A DNA stretch of 64,000 nt from NCBI GenBank assembly GCA_019637335.1, contig JAHBVV010000003.1:186001-250000 (forward strand), read 5' to 3'. This document shows positions 8,808 to 17,186 of this stretch, one piece after another. The translations under genes were made by a program, and so were the position numbers. Source of the stretch: Candidatus Hydrogenedentota bacterium. GTDB lineage: Bacteria > Hydrogenedentota > Hydrogenedentia > Hydrogenedentales > JAEUWI01. The notes beneath the pieces are model-generated. The model did not search any database, was not told the origin of the DNA, and worked only from the letters and a program-made list of their open reading frames with translations. Each line of letters starts with the position of its first letter. The first letter of the stretch is position 1.

Positions 8808-9086
8808 ATGCCCTGTCTCTTTACCGTGCTCGGGTTCTTCTTCCCGCGCGTCGCCCTCGTGCTCGTATGGCTCACCGGCTACGGCTCCCGCGCATTCGAC
8901 ACCATGCTCATCCCCTTGCTCGGCTTCTTCCTCATGCCCTTCACGACCCTCTTCTACGCCATTGCATTGAACGAGTTCGGAGCGGTAAAGGGCCTCGGGC
9001 TCGTCCTCGTCATCGTCGGCGTGCTCTTCGACCTCGGCGGATGGGGCGGCGCGGGTTCGGGCTACCGCAGGACCATTCGCACCTGA
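8808..9086 (+). CDS. 92-residue membrane protein
   Basis: ATG 8808 follows a perfect AGGAGG at 8795-8800 that overlaps the stop of the upstream miniprotein gene. The product has three hydrophobic stretches (PRVALVLVWLTGYG, MLIPLLGFFLMPFTTLFYAI, GLGLVLVIVGVLFDLG) and a short basic tail. Similar small hydrophobic proteins with a PRxxL/W core are common as uncharacterised membrane proteins, and I can give no function. It forms a two-gene unit with the preceding miniprotein. Confidence 0.65.
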   Translation: MPCLFTVLGFFFPRVALVLVWLTGYGSRAFDTMLIPLLGFFLMPFTTLFYAIALNEFGAVKGLGLVLVIVGVLFDLGGWGGAGSGYRRTIRT

Positions 9087-9159
9087 AATCCCAAACCACA
9101 AAAAAGGCGCAACAGGCAGGGGCTCAGGCATTCCTGAGAATGTCTCCACGCCACCGTCC

Positions 9160-9678
9160 CTACTTCAACGCCTCCCACGCGTCCCGAAACGCCTCATACG
9201 TCTCCCTGCCAAACAGCACAAAGCGCACAAGTTCAATTTCCGGATGCCCCTCCAGAATTTCCGCGGACGTCCCCACCGCAATCCGCGCCGCATCCGGGAT
9301 CGGGTACCCATACACGCCACAACTGATCGCCGGAAACGCCAGCGTCCGGATCCCGTGCTCCACCGCCACCTCCAGCGCGCGCCGGTGGCAACTCGCGAGC
9401 AGCTCGGGCTCCCCGTGTTTTCCGTCCCGGTAAACCGGGCCAACAGTGTGGATGACAAACCGCGCCGGCAAGTTCCCGCCCGTCGTGATCTTCGCGTCGC
9501 CCGTACGGCAGCCGTTCAGCGCGCGGCATTCCGCCAATATCGCCGGGCCGCCCGCGCGGTGGATCGCGCCATCCACCCCGCCGCCCCCGAGCAGCGTCTC
9601 GTTCGCGGCGTTCACGATCGCGTCCACCGCCTGCCGGGTTAAGTCCCCCTCAACAATCTCAATTCGCTCGCGGCTCAT
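9160..9678 (-). CDS. Macro-domain protein (O-acetyl-ADP-ribose deacetylase type)
   Basis: A 172-residue stand-alone macro domain. Motifs run in canonical order: GDLTRQAVDAIVNAANETLL, GGGGVDGAIHRAGG, the strand FVIHTVGPVY and AFPAISCGVYGYP. Such proteins bind ADP-ribose and, in the YmdB group, hydrolyse O-acetyl-ADP-ribose or mono-ADP-ribosyl adducts. The Asn in NAAN and the Asp of GVDGAI, needed for catalysis in that group, are present. Its ATG overlaps the stop of the heparinase-like gene by four bases, so the two are coupled. The functional reason for pairing them is unclear. Confidence 0.9.
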   Translation of the reverse strand: MSRERIEIVEGDLTRQAVDAIVNAANETLLGGGGVDGAIHRAGGPAILAECRALNGCRTGDAKITTGGNLPARFVIHTVGPVYRDGKHGEPELLASCHRRALEVAVEHGIRTLAFPAISCGVYGYPIPDAARIAVGTSAEILEGHPEIELVRFVLFGRETYEAFRDAWEALK

Positions 9679-11564
9679 GGCGCGCTTTCCTCCGCCGCCA
9701 CGCCCCAGGCTTCCAGGGGCTCAAGCGCCGGCAGCGGAACCTCGGGTTCATCCGGCCACACCGGCCGCAGGCAAACCGCAACCGTCAACGTCCCGGAAGC
9801 CGGCGGGACCTCCACGTGCAGCCGCTTGACCCCGCGGTTGTTGTGCTCCGGATCCGGCCGCTCCGCTGATTCCGAAACGAGGGTTGCATTGGCTGGCGCC
9901 AGCACGTCAACCCGCAGCGTCTCGCCATTCTGTTCGAGCGACGCGCTGTGCGGGCCATGGATCGTGATCACCGCGTCCGTCGTCATGCCCCACGTCACCG
10001 GCAGCGCATCATCCAGCCGGAACTCGTCCTGAACCAGCGCCGCGCGCCGTTGCCCGAACAGCCGTAGCCCGCGGGTAACCCGCTCCGCCTGCGTGTAGGC
10101 CTTTGTCAGGTCGACAATAAAGTGGCTGCCGTCGTGGTCCGCGCCATGCCCCACGATCGCCGCTGTGCCGTTCGGATCCTGGCCCGCGCCGCCAATCAAA
10201 GGCACGTTGTGGCTCAGCGAGTTCAACCGGTAATAGTCCCATCGCTTGCCTCCCGCCTTCTTGTCCCAGTACCCGGGCAGGTTGTAATTGTCCGACCCAA
10301 GATCGCGCGCCCACCGGTTCCCCAGCGCGTCCAGCTCGAAGTTCCCAAGGTCCAGATGGCCGTGCGCCACCTGGTTGTAGCCCCCCTTGATCCCCGCAAA
10401 CAGCGCCCGCCGATCATTCCACGCGCTCCGGGTCACCGCCACCGGAACCGTGCTCTCAAAGACCCGGTCCAGCGGCAACTCAACCGTCCCGGAGGCGGCC
10501 CGCGGCGTGTACCACATCAGGTGTATGGCCTGGGCGGTCTCGGCCTCAAGCAACTGGTGCTCCAGCGCGGCGACCCCCGGCAGGTCGTACGTGCGCGCCA
10601 GCCAGAAAAGCGTCGGCATCGGCCCACGGCGGCTGTTCTGCCCGCTGTCCGCAAAATTCAGGTACAGCTCGGTCGGCCCCGTCGTCAGCAGGGGAAACCA
10701 TGCCGTAGTCGCGAGCCCCGGCGTCTCCGCCAGGCCGAAGGTGCTCCCCAGTGCGCTCTCCAGCGCCGAAAGCCCATACGCCGTATACCGCGTCGCGTAG
10801 TGCCAGTAGGCCGGCCCCTCCGTCCAAACGCCGTCCGGATTGTACGAGTTCAGCGCATTCGGCAGGTTTTCCACCGCCACCGGCAGGATCGCCTCCGCGT
10901 ACGCCGGATCCGTCTCGGCAATGGCCAGCGCGCCGATCAGCAACCCGCTGTGGCAAACCTGGTTCCAGTTGAACGCCGACGTCACCCAGTGCGGAGGCCG
11001 CTCCCGGTTGTAGGCGTCCAGGCCCTCTTCCAGGCCCAGGCGGATAAGCGCGCTCCGGATCTCCGCGCGCGTTTCCTCGTCGAGGAAGTCATACAGCCAG
11101 TCATAGCCGATCGCCACCGCATGGCTCATCTCCGCCGTGTCGAGAAAGTGCGAGGGGTTCCAGTCGGGAAAAGCGCAGACTGTCTTCAGGATCTCCACCG
11201 CCGCCTCCGCGTACCGGGCTTCGCCCGTCCAGCGCCACGCCAGCGCAAGCGGATAAATTCGGCCCACGCACGCCCGGCTCACGTGAAGCAGGCGCGGCCC
11301 CTTCAATTCATGCCGCAGCGGCTCCGCCCCCATCAACCCATCCGCCGTCTCCCGAACCTGCCCCCACATGCGCCGCAGGTCGGGGTCGGATTCCGCCCGC
11401 GCCTTCAGCGCTTCAAGCTGCGGCCCCGTCAGCATCAATCGCGGATGCTCCGGGCGGAGCGCGTCCAGAAAGTCCTCGGGCACGGTCGCCCCGGCGATCG
11501 GCGTAAATGCAAGGGCGGCGGCCAAAATCGGAAAAAGGAGCCAGGTGCGGCTGGAGTGGATCAT
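9675..11564 (-). CDS. Secreted heparinase II/III-like (DUF4962-type) polysaccharide lyase
   Basis: A 629-residue exported protein. It starts at ATG 11564, with GGGAGA upstream, and has a Sec signal (SSRTWLLFPILAAALAFTP, cleavage near AGA). Residues about 60-370 look like the alpha/alpha toroid of alginate/heparin lyases (WNPSHFLDTAEMSHAVAIGY, FNWNQVCHSG, WTEGPAYWHYATRY). The C-terminal half has the heparinase II/III-like beta part with AHGHLDLGNFELDALGNRWA and DLGSDNYNLPGY. The Tyr/His residues of these motifs are the usual catalytic bases. It probably acts in the periplasm on uronic-acid polysaccharides. The next gene in the operon encodes a macro-domain protein. Confidence 0.8.
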   Translation of the reverse strand: MIHSSRTWLLFPILAAALAFTPIAGATVPEDFLDALRPEHPRLMLTGPQLEALKARAESDPDLRRMWGQVRETADGLMGAEPLRHELKGPRLLHVSRACVGRIYPLALAWRWTGEARYAEAAVEILKTVCAFPDWNPSHFLDTAEMSHAVAIGYDWLYDFLDEETRAEIRSALIRLGLEEGLDAYNRERPPHWVTSAFNWNQVCHSGLLIGALAIAETDPAYAEAILPVAVENLPNALNSYNPDGVWTEGPAYWHYATRYTAYGLSALESALGSTFGLAETPGLATTAWFPLLTTGPTELYLNFADSGQNSRRGPMPTLFWLARTYDLPGVAALEHQLLEAETAQAIHLMWYTPRAASGTVELPLDRVFESTVPVAVTRSAWNDRRALFAGIKGGYNQVAHGHLDLGNFELDALGNRWARDLGSDNYNLPGYWDKKAGGKRWDYYRLNSLSHNVPLIGGAGQDPNGTAAIVGHGADHDGSHFIVDLTKAYTQAERVTRGLRLFGQRRAALVQDEFRLDDALPVTWGMTTDAVITIHGPHSASLEQNGETLRVDVLAPANATLVSESAERPDPEHNNRGVKRLHVEVPPASGTLTVAVCLRPVWPDEPEVPLPALEPLEAWGVAAEESAP

Positions 11565-12177
11565 GGGCGTTCTCCCTCGATGCATGGTTGGTCTTTCCAC
11601 CGCCCATTAGAACAATCAAACCCGCCCGCCTTCAACCCGCCGCGCAGCCCAGCCTGGCCGGCGACGCCTCACTTTTCGCAGGGCAATCGCATTTAAACTC
11701 GATCTCGGTATATGGGCGTAAACTTGAGTCGATTTGGAACCTTGAATCAACGACAGTGAGCGTTTTGGAGCGCCGGCATCTGTGCCGGCAAGGTCGGGGA
11801 TTCGCCGCAGGCGAAATGCCAGCGCTCCAACGCGCGCCCTTTTTAACATTGAAGGTGGTTCATGCGGCGCTCGGCTCTAAATGCGATTGACGCCTCACTT
11901 TTCGCTTGAGCCGCCGCCTGCGCTCCGGTATACTGGCCGTAAAGCGGGGCTTTGGGGGCCGCCGTTCATGGCGCGCGGCAGGGGCGGTCTTGAACTTCAT
12001 CTTCTGATATGCTTTTGAAACTCAACGGAATGTAGAACCTGTGGGACCGTACCCGGACGCCAGCAAGTCGCTGATCGGATCGCGCTACCCCAGAGCGGGC
12101 CGCCAGAAGCATCAGCACCGCTCCGGATCCGGCCCCGCCAGGGGCTTCGGCCCCAAAGGACGGAACAGGCGGTCTAA
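11565..12177. other. Repeat-bearing spacer
   Basis: About 610 bases without a gene. Bases 11682-11850 form a dispersed repeat that recurs near 56065-56530; its core hairpin is listed separately. The remainder up to the histidine-kinase gene holds no recognisable feature. Confidence 0.6.
11682..11850. repeat. Dispersed repeat with GGAGCGC-ended hairpin, copy 1
   Basis: A long palindromic unit: TTGGAGCGCCGGCAT (11765-11779) pairs with ATGCCAGCGCTCCAA (11816-11830) with one mismatch, enclosing two smaller hairpins (GCCGGC...GCCGGC and TTCGCC-GCA-GGCGAA). The same core, plus the left flank beginning GGGCAATCGCATT and running to GGAACCTTG, is found at 56065-56530. There the left flank and core are separated by an inserted miniature element. 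Confidence 0.8.
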
Positions 12178-13458
12178 GTGAACGAGATGGACGGGCATCA
12201 GAATTCCGGCGCGCCCGGGTACCTCACCGAGCTCGAAACGCGTTGCGCCGCGCTCGAGCGGGAGCGCGCGCGACTCATCGAGCATATCCGCCACACACGG
12301 CGCCTCGACAGCCTCGGCGTGTTTGCCGGCGCCATCGCCCACGATATGAACAACTACCTCTCGGTCATCATGGGCAACACCGACATCATCGCCCTCGAGG
12401 CCAGCGGCGAGCCGCTCCTGAACCATTGCTGCGGCGAAATCCAGAAGGCCGCTTCGCGCGCATCCTCCCTCGCGGCGCAGATGCTCGCCTACTCCGGCGG
12501 CGGAAAGTACGTCGTGGACAACCTCGACCTCTCCCGCGTCGTGGACGAACTGCGCGGCCTGATGGAGTCCACCCGGCCCCATGGCGTGCGCATCGAGTTT
12601 GCGCTGGCCAAGGGCCTGCCCGAGGTCTCCGGCGACTCCGAACAACTGCAACACGTCCTGGCCAACCTCGTCGCGGGGGCTTCCGACGCCCTGGGCGGCG
12701 GGCCCGGAACCATCCGGATATCCACCGGATTGCTCGACGCCACGGAAGACTACCTCGCGACCCTGCATCCGGAAGATTTCCTGACCCCCGGCCCCTGCGT
12801 CTACCTCGAGGTCCGCGATACCGGACCCGGCCTTGACCAGGACGTGGCCGAGCACTTCTACGAACTCTCGCGCCTGCCCCGGCTGGGCGACCGCGGGCTT
12901 GCCCTGGCGGCCTCGCTCGGCGTTGTGCGCGCGCACCACGGAGCCATTCGCGTCCTCAGCCTTCAGGGCGAAGGAACCGCCGTCCGCATACATTTCCCGC
13001 CCATTGTCGACGAAATCGTGACGCGCCCCGCCGAAACCGGACTCTCCGAAAGCCTGCTCGCCGATCGCGACGGGCGCGCCCGGATTCTGCTCGTCGATGA
13101 TGAGGAAATGATGCGCGCCATCGGCGAAACCATACTCGAGCAAAACGGCTACGCCGTGGTCCTCGCGAAAGATGGCGACGAGGCCGTGGAAGCCTACATC
13201 ACCCACGGCGACGACCTCGCGCTGGTCCTCCTCGATATGAGCATGCCCCGCCGCGACGGCTACGAAGTTGCGCGCGCATTGCGAAGCATCCGCGCCGATA
13301 TTCCGATCGTCCTGTGCAGCGGATATGCCGGTGTCGACGCCCGAAACCGCTTCGCCGGCGTCCGCTTCGACGGCTTCCTCCAGAAACCCTACCACATGCA
13401 CGAATTGCTCGACGCCGTCAACGGAATGATCCGCCGCTTTGGCGAAAACGACGCTTGA
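12178..13458 (+). CDS. Hybrid sensor histidine kinase/response regulator
   Basis: About 426 residues with no membrane segment. A short coiled N-terminus leads to a HisKA-like box GAIAHDMNNYLSVIMG (His55). A HATPase domain follows with an N-box (LANLVAGASDAL), DTGPGL as G1 and the degenerate GLALAASLGVVRAHHG. A receiver domain closes the protein: LLVDDEE acidic pair, LLDMSMP phospho-Asp, CSGYA and FLQKPY. This cytosolic layout resembles FixL-type hybrid kinases with an intramolecular receiver; the sensed signal is not visible. The start is uncertain: GTG 12178 or ATG 12187. No output regulator lies next to it. Confidence 0.8.
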   Translation: MNEMDGHQNSGAPGYLTELETRCAALERERARLIEHIRHTRRLDSLGVFAGAIAHDMNNYLSVIMGNTDIIALEASGEPLLNHCCGEIQKAASRASSLAAQMLAYSGGGKYVVDNLDLSRVVDELRGLMESTRPHGVRIEFALAKGLPEVSGDSEQLQHVLANLVAGASDALGGGPGTIRISTGLLDATEDYLATLHPEDFLTPGPCVYLEVRDTGPGLDQDVAEHFYELSRLPRLGDRGLALAASLGVVRAHHGAIRVLSLQGEGTAVRIHFPPIVDEIVTRPAETGLSESLLADRDGRARILLVDDEEMMRAIGETILEQNGYAVVLAKDGDEAVEAYITHGDDLALVLLDMSMPRRDGYEVARALRSIRADIPIVLCSGYAGVDARNRFAGVRFDGFLQKPYHMHELLDAVNGMIRRFGENDA

Positions 13459-13483
13459 AAATTTATTCAGTATGCGCTATGCT
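13455..13483 (+). promoter_or_regulatory. Candidate sigma-70 promoter of the radical SAM gene
   Basis: TTGAAA (13455-13460), exactly 17 bases, then TATGCT (13478-13483). The -35 overlaps the stop of the histidine-kinase gene. The predicted start (about 13490) falls at the GTG of the next gene, implying a leaderless or nearly leaderless message. Confidence 0.5.
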
Positions 13484-13491
13484 GGGGACAG

Positions 13492-14571
13492 GTGAACCCC
13501 ATGAACTTTCGGCTGCGCGACGATGAATCCATCCCCGGGCGGGGAACCTGGTGGAATCCAGACAACCGCTTTGAGGACCGCTCCGCCGCCTACGAAGGGG
13601 AGGACGCGCCCGAGGGGCCCGCGCGTGTGCCAACCACCTATTTGGAGGACGCCTCCCAGACCATCATCGCGCGAAACAGCAGCCCCGATGTCGGCTTCGA
13701 TGTCAGCATCAATCCCTACCGCGGCTGCGAGCATGGCTGCGTCTACTGCTACGCGCGGCCAACCCACGAATACATGGGCTACTCCGCGGGGCTCGATTTC
13801 GAATCCGTCATCTTCTACAAGCCCCGCGCCGCGGAACTGCTCGAACGCGAACTCTCGAAGCGCTCCTGGAAACCCGAGGTCATCGCCATGAGCGGCGTCA
13901 CCGACCCCTACCAGCCCGTCGAACGCGAAATGAAACTCGCCCGGGGCTGCCTCGAAGTGCTCGCGAAATTCCGAAATCCCGTCGGCATCGTAACCAAGAA
14001 TCGCCTCGTCTGTCGCGACATCGATATCCTCGCCGAGATGGCCGCGGACGGATGCGCCGGCGTCATGATTTCCCTCACCACGCTCGATCTTGCGCTCAAC
14101 CGCATACTCGAACCGCGCACCTCGTCGCCCGCGCAGCGTCTGGAGGCCATCAGCCGCTTGAGCCAGGCGGGTATTCCCGTGGGCGTCCTCGTCGCGCCCG
14201 TCATCCCCGCCATTACCGACCACGAAATCCCCGCCCTGCTCCAGGCCGCGCGCGACGCCGGGGCGCGCCATGCCGGCTACGTCATGCTCCGCCTCCCGCA
14301 CGCCGTCGCCCCCCTGTTCGACGCCTGGCTCGCCGAGCATTTTCCCGATCGCAAAGACAAGGTGCTCCACCGGATCCAGTCCATGCGCGGCGGCGCCCTC
14401 TACAGCGCCGAATTCGGAACCCGCATGCGCGGTACCGGCATCCACGCCGACCAGGTCGCCCACCTGTTTCAGGTCTTCTGCAAACGCCTCGGTTTCCAGC
14501 CCGGCGCCTGGGACCTCCGAACCGATCACTTCCGCCCCGCCGGCGGCGCCCAGCTCGAATTAGGCTTCTAA
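13492..14571 (+). CDS. SPL/PA0069-family radical SAM protein
   Basis: About 359 residues. The radical SAM 4Fe-4S motif CEHGCVYCYARPTHEY follows the typical YRGC start, and downstream are SGVTDPYQPVE and VGIVTKNRLV, characteristic of the spore-photoproduct-lyase-like PA0069 / Rv2578c group. It therefore binds SAM and an iron-sulfur cluster. The substrate of this group is unknown, and the protein lacks evidence for true photoproduct repair. GTG 13492 or ATG 13501 may be used; a promoter ending just before favours a leaderless start. It is likely its own transcription unit. Confidence 0.85.
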   Translation: MNPMNFRLRDDESIPGRGTWWNPDNRFEDRSAAYEGEDAPEGPARVPTTYLEDASQTIIARNSSPDVGFDVSINPYRGCEHGCVYCYARPTHEYMGYSAGLDFESVIFYKPRAAELLERELSKRSWKPEVIAMSGVTDPYQPVEREMKLARGCLEVLAKFRNPVGIVTKNRLVCRDIDILAEMAADGCAGVMISLTTLDLALNRILEPRTSSPAQRLEAISRLSQAGIPVGVLVAPVIPAITDHEIPALLQAARDAGARHAGYVMLRLPHAVAPLFDAWLAEHFPDRKDKVLHRIQSMRGGALYSAEFGTRMRGTGIHADQVAHLFQVFCKRLGFQPGAWDLRTDHFRPAGGAQLELGF

Positions 14572-14601
14572 GCCCGCCCTATCGCCCCAGCCGCCCGAGC
14601 T

Positions 14602-14655
14602 GTCCCTTATGTCCCTTGTGTCGCTGCCGTCCCTGCTGTCCCTGTTGGCCCTTCC
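14602..14655. repeat. Array of six 9-bp units, consensus GTCCCTNNN
   Basis: Units read GTCCCTTAT, GTCCCTTGT, GTCGCTGCC, GTCCCTGCT, GTCCCTGTT, GGCCCTTCC. The array sits between the radical SAM stop and the ceramidase gene and belongs to the same family as the array at 8495-8557. Confidence 0.8.
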
Positions 14656-14736
14656 CTCGGCAGGGTGCGCCGCCGCCATCGCCATGCTATAGTAGCCGCC
14701 AGGCCGGCCCGCAAGCCGGCAAGGAGGATCCCGCCA

Positions 14737-16434
14737 ATGACCATACCGCGCCAAGCCATAGCCATGCTCGTCGCGCTCGCCATCGCCGCCCCCGGCCTCG
14801 CCCAGACGGTCAAGTGGAAAGCCGTCGAAGGCGCCGAGCCGCCCCCCCTGCGCTACCATGGGCTCCTTCCCGGCCAGGACGACCTGGCCGCCGTAAAAGC
14901 CACGCTCGGCGAGCCCGCCCGCGCCACGCGCTGGTACAACTACAAAATGTACTACCCCGCCGAGGGCCGTCCCGGCATGTGGGATGTCGTCCATATGCTC
15001 GGCAACCTCTCCACCGGGGGCCTCGGCAGCATCGAGGCCGCCACCATCCCCGAGGGCTACGCCACCGAGGCGGAGATCCGCGCGAAGCTCGGCGATCCCG
15101 AATACCACCTCCGAATGAACACCTGGCAACTGCTCGATTACAGCGAGCGCGGCCTCCGCTTCAGCACCGATGCCGCAGGCAACACCACCGGCGTCAACTA
15201 CGTGCCCCATGGCCACCGCCGCGTGCCGCCGGGTGAGCGCGATTTTGTCGATTTGCGCTGGGCAAAGCCGCCGGCGGGACCGGGAGCCCAGCTCGAAGGC
15301 CTCCAGGCAGGCGCCGCCGAAGTTGTCATCACGCCCACCGGCCCCGACTGGCTTGGCCCGGTCAAGTACACCGTCCACGACGACCTCAAATCCCGCATCC
15401 TGGTGTTCTCCCGGGGCGATCAGGCCGTCGCCCTGGTCGGCTCCGACGTATTCGGCATGGGCCACCCGGATGTTCAGGTCATCCGCGACGGCGCGCGCGC
15501 CCTCGGCATCGATCACACGATTTTCGGCATGTCCCACAACCACGCCGCCGGCGACACCACCGGCGTTTACGGCTTCTACCCCGCGGAATACATCGCCCAC
15601 ATCCAGCAGCGCACCATCGACGGCATCCGCGAGGCCTGGGAGAACCGCCGCCCGGTCGGGAAGCTGCTGTCGGCCGCGCGCGAACTCCCCATGGACGGCG
15701 GGCGCGTCATGGGCCTCATCCGCAACGCCCGGAACCCCGGCGTAATGGACCCGACCATCGCCACCGTCCAGGCCCTGGACACGGACGGCGCCCCCATCGC
15801 CACCCTCGTTCACTTCGCCTGCCACGTCGAGTCCCTGGAGGCGCCCGGCATGATCGGCGCCGATTTCCCCGGCTACCTCTGCGAGCAGATGAAGGCCGAC
15901 GGCCTCGGGCAGCCAGTATTCCTCAACGGCGCACTCGGCGGCATGATCAGCGGGGACAACCCCGAGCGCACCCAGGAAAGCAGCCGCGAAATGGGCCTGA
16001 AGCTCGCCGAAATCGTCAAGGATCTCGTCCACGAGGGAATTCCGCCCGCCGAGTTCACCTTCCACGCCGAGGCCCGCCGCCTGGAGCTTCCGCTGACCAA
16101 CCCCGCCTTCCGGGCGTTGATGGATAGCGGCCCGCGCACGCTGCACGACGGGCGCGTGGTGACGGACATGATCTACGTGCAGGTCGGAACCGCCCAGTTC
16201 ATCACGCTTCCCGGCGAGCTCCTGCCCGAAGTCAGCTTCGAGATCCTGGAGAAAATGGACGGCTACCCGCGCATGCTCGTCGGCCTCGGAAACGACCAGC
16301 TCGGCTATATGATCCCGCCCTACGATTTCCGCGACGACTACTACGAAGAAACCATGTCCGTCGGCCCCGCCACCGCCCACCAGGTCCGCGATATGGCCCG
16401 GCGCATGCTCGCCGATCACGCGACCGCCCGCTGA
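14737..16434 (+). CDS. Secreted neutral/alkaline ceramidase-like protein with N-terminal BamE-like modules
   Basis: 565 residues starting at ATG 14737 after AAGGAGG, with a Sec signal (cleavage after PGLAQ). Residues about 185-560 match the neutral ceramidase fold: AGAAEVVITPTG, the metal-binding SHNHAAGDTTGVY, FACHVESLEAPG, GADFPGYL and FLNGALGGMISGD. These enzymes use Zn2+ to hydrolyse N-acyl bonds. Bacterial members of this branch lack a proven substrate. Before it, residues 40-160 contain two copies of a turn (LGEPARATRWYNYK and LGDPEYHLRMNTWQ followed by RGLRFSTDAAGN) resembling SmpA/OmlA (BamE) modules, an unusual addition. A thioesterase gene follows without a gap. Confidence 0.75.
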   Translation: MTIPRQAIAMLVALAIAAPGLAQTVKWKAVEGAEPPPLRYHGLLPGQDDLAAVKATLGEPARATRWYNYKMYYPAEGRPGMWDVVHMLGNLSTGGLGSIEAATIPEGYATEAEIRAKLGDPEYHLRMNTWQLLDYSERGLRFSTDAAGNTTGVNYVPHGHRRVPPGERDFVDLRWAKPPAGPGAQLEGLQAGAAEVVITPTGPDWLGPVKYTVHDDLKSRILVFSRGDQAVALVGSDVFGMGHPDVQVIRDGARALGIDHTIFGMSHNHAAGDTTGVYGFYPAEYIAHIQQRTIDGIREAWENRRPVGKLLSAARELPMDGGRVMGLIRNARNPGVMDPTIATVQALDTDGAPIATLVHFACHVESLEAPGMIGADFPGYLCEQMKADGLGQPVFLNGALGGMISGDNPERTQESSREMGLKLAEIVKDLVHEGIPPAEFTFHAEARRLELPLTNPAFRALMDSGPRTLHDGRVVTDMIYVQVGTAQFITLPGELLPEVSFEILEKMDGYPRMLVGLGNDQLGYMIPPYDFRDDYYEETMSVGPATAHQVRDMARRMLADHATAR

Positions 16435-16947
16435 ATGGCCGCCGCGCACGATAGCCCGCCGCGTTTCGTTCCGCTGCCCGGCTGGAAACCCGCCGAGTTT
16501 CCCCGGAGCTTCGGGACCGGGCGCTCCTTCGTCTCCGGCGAGACGGCCGGCGATCGCCTGATCGTCCACTACTACGAAGAAGCCGACCCCGCCGTCCTGC
16601 ATGCGCTGGTCTGGTTCGGGCCCGGCGCCGAAGGGCCCCCGGGACACGCCCACGGCGGCGGCATGGCCGCCGTGCTCGATGAGGCCATGGGCTTCTCCGC
16701 CTGGCACGCCGGCCACCCCGTCGTCGCCGCCACCATCACCGTCAACTTCCGCCGCAAGCTCCCGCTCGGCGTCGTCCGCGGCGTCACCTGCCGGGTCGAG
16801 CGCGTGGATGACCGGAAAGTCTACACATTCGGCCAGATCTACGATCTGCAAAGCGGCGCCTTCTTCACCGAAGCCGAAGGACTCTTCATCATCCAGCCCC
16901 TCGACGCATTCGGCGGCCCCGACGGCCCCCTTCCCGGAAGAAAATAG
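16435..16947 (+). CDS. PaaI/hotdog-fold thioesterase
   Basis: A 170-residue single hotdog-fold protein whose ATG directly follows the stop of the ceramidase-like gene (TGA-ATG), so they are co-translated. The conserved core GHAHGGGMAAVLDEAMGF holds the HGG turn and the Asp/Glu used by PaaI and 4HBT thioesterases. TITVNFRRKLPLG is the usual following strand. It likely hydrolyses an acyl-CoA or related thioester. Pairing with an N-acyl hydrolase hints at lipid turnover, which is inference. Confidence 0.85.
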   Translation: MAAAHDSPPRFVPLPGWKPAEFPRSFGTGRSFVSGETAGDRLIVHYYEEADPAVLHALVWFGPGAEGPPGHAHGGGMAAVLDEAMGFSAWHAGHPVVAATITVNFRRKLPLGVVRGVTCRVERVDDRKVYTFGQIYDLQSGAFFTEAEGLFIIQPLDAFGGPDGPLPGRK

Positions 16948-16958
16948 GATTGGGCAGC

Positions 16959-17005
16959 GTGCCACGCGATCCCGCCTCCGGCGGATTCGTGCGCCTGGAG
17001 CAACA
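16959..17005. repeat. 47-bp intergenic repeat, copy 1
   Basis: Begins GTGCCACGCGAT and ends CGCCTGGAGCAACA. A second copy with the same ends and a diverged centre is at 31199-31244. Each lies within 50 bases after a stop codon, with small CGCC..GGCG-type hairpins inside. Confidence 0.65.
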
Positions 17006-17186
17006 CCCGCCGCTCCCTCCAACGCCACTCCACCCAGCGTCCGCCGCGGGCGGATTAGCCATCCCTGCCGGCCTCACGCTCGCTCCCCCCGTCCACACCC
17101 CCAACGTGTGTGAATTGCGAACCAGCGGCAGTGTAGCATGGAGCTCGGGCGGACACCCCAATCGCCCCGATCGGGAGGAGGAAACC

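Noticed and set aside
14560-17028. 822-codon open frame on the minus strand across the ceramidase and thioesterase genes
   Set aside because: It mirrors the codons of real plus-strand genes in GC-rich DNA, has a low-complexity Gly/Ala/Glu/Asp composition, and no ribosome-binding site or domain.
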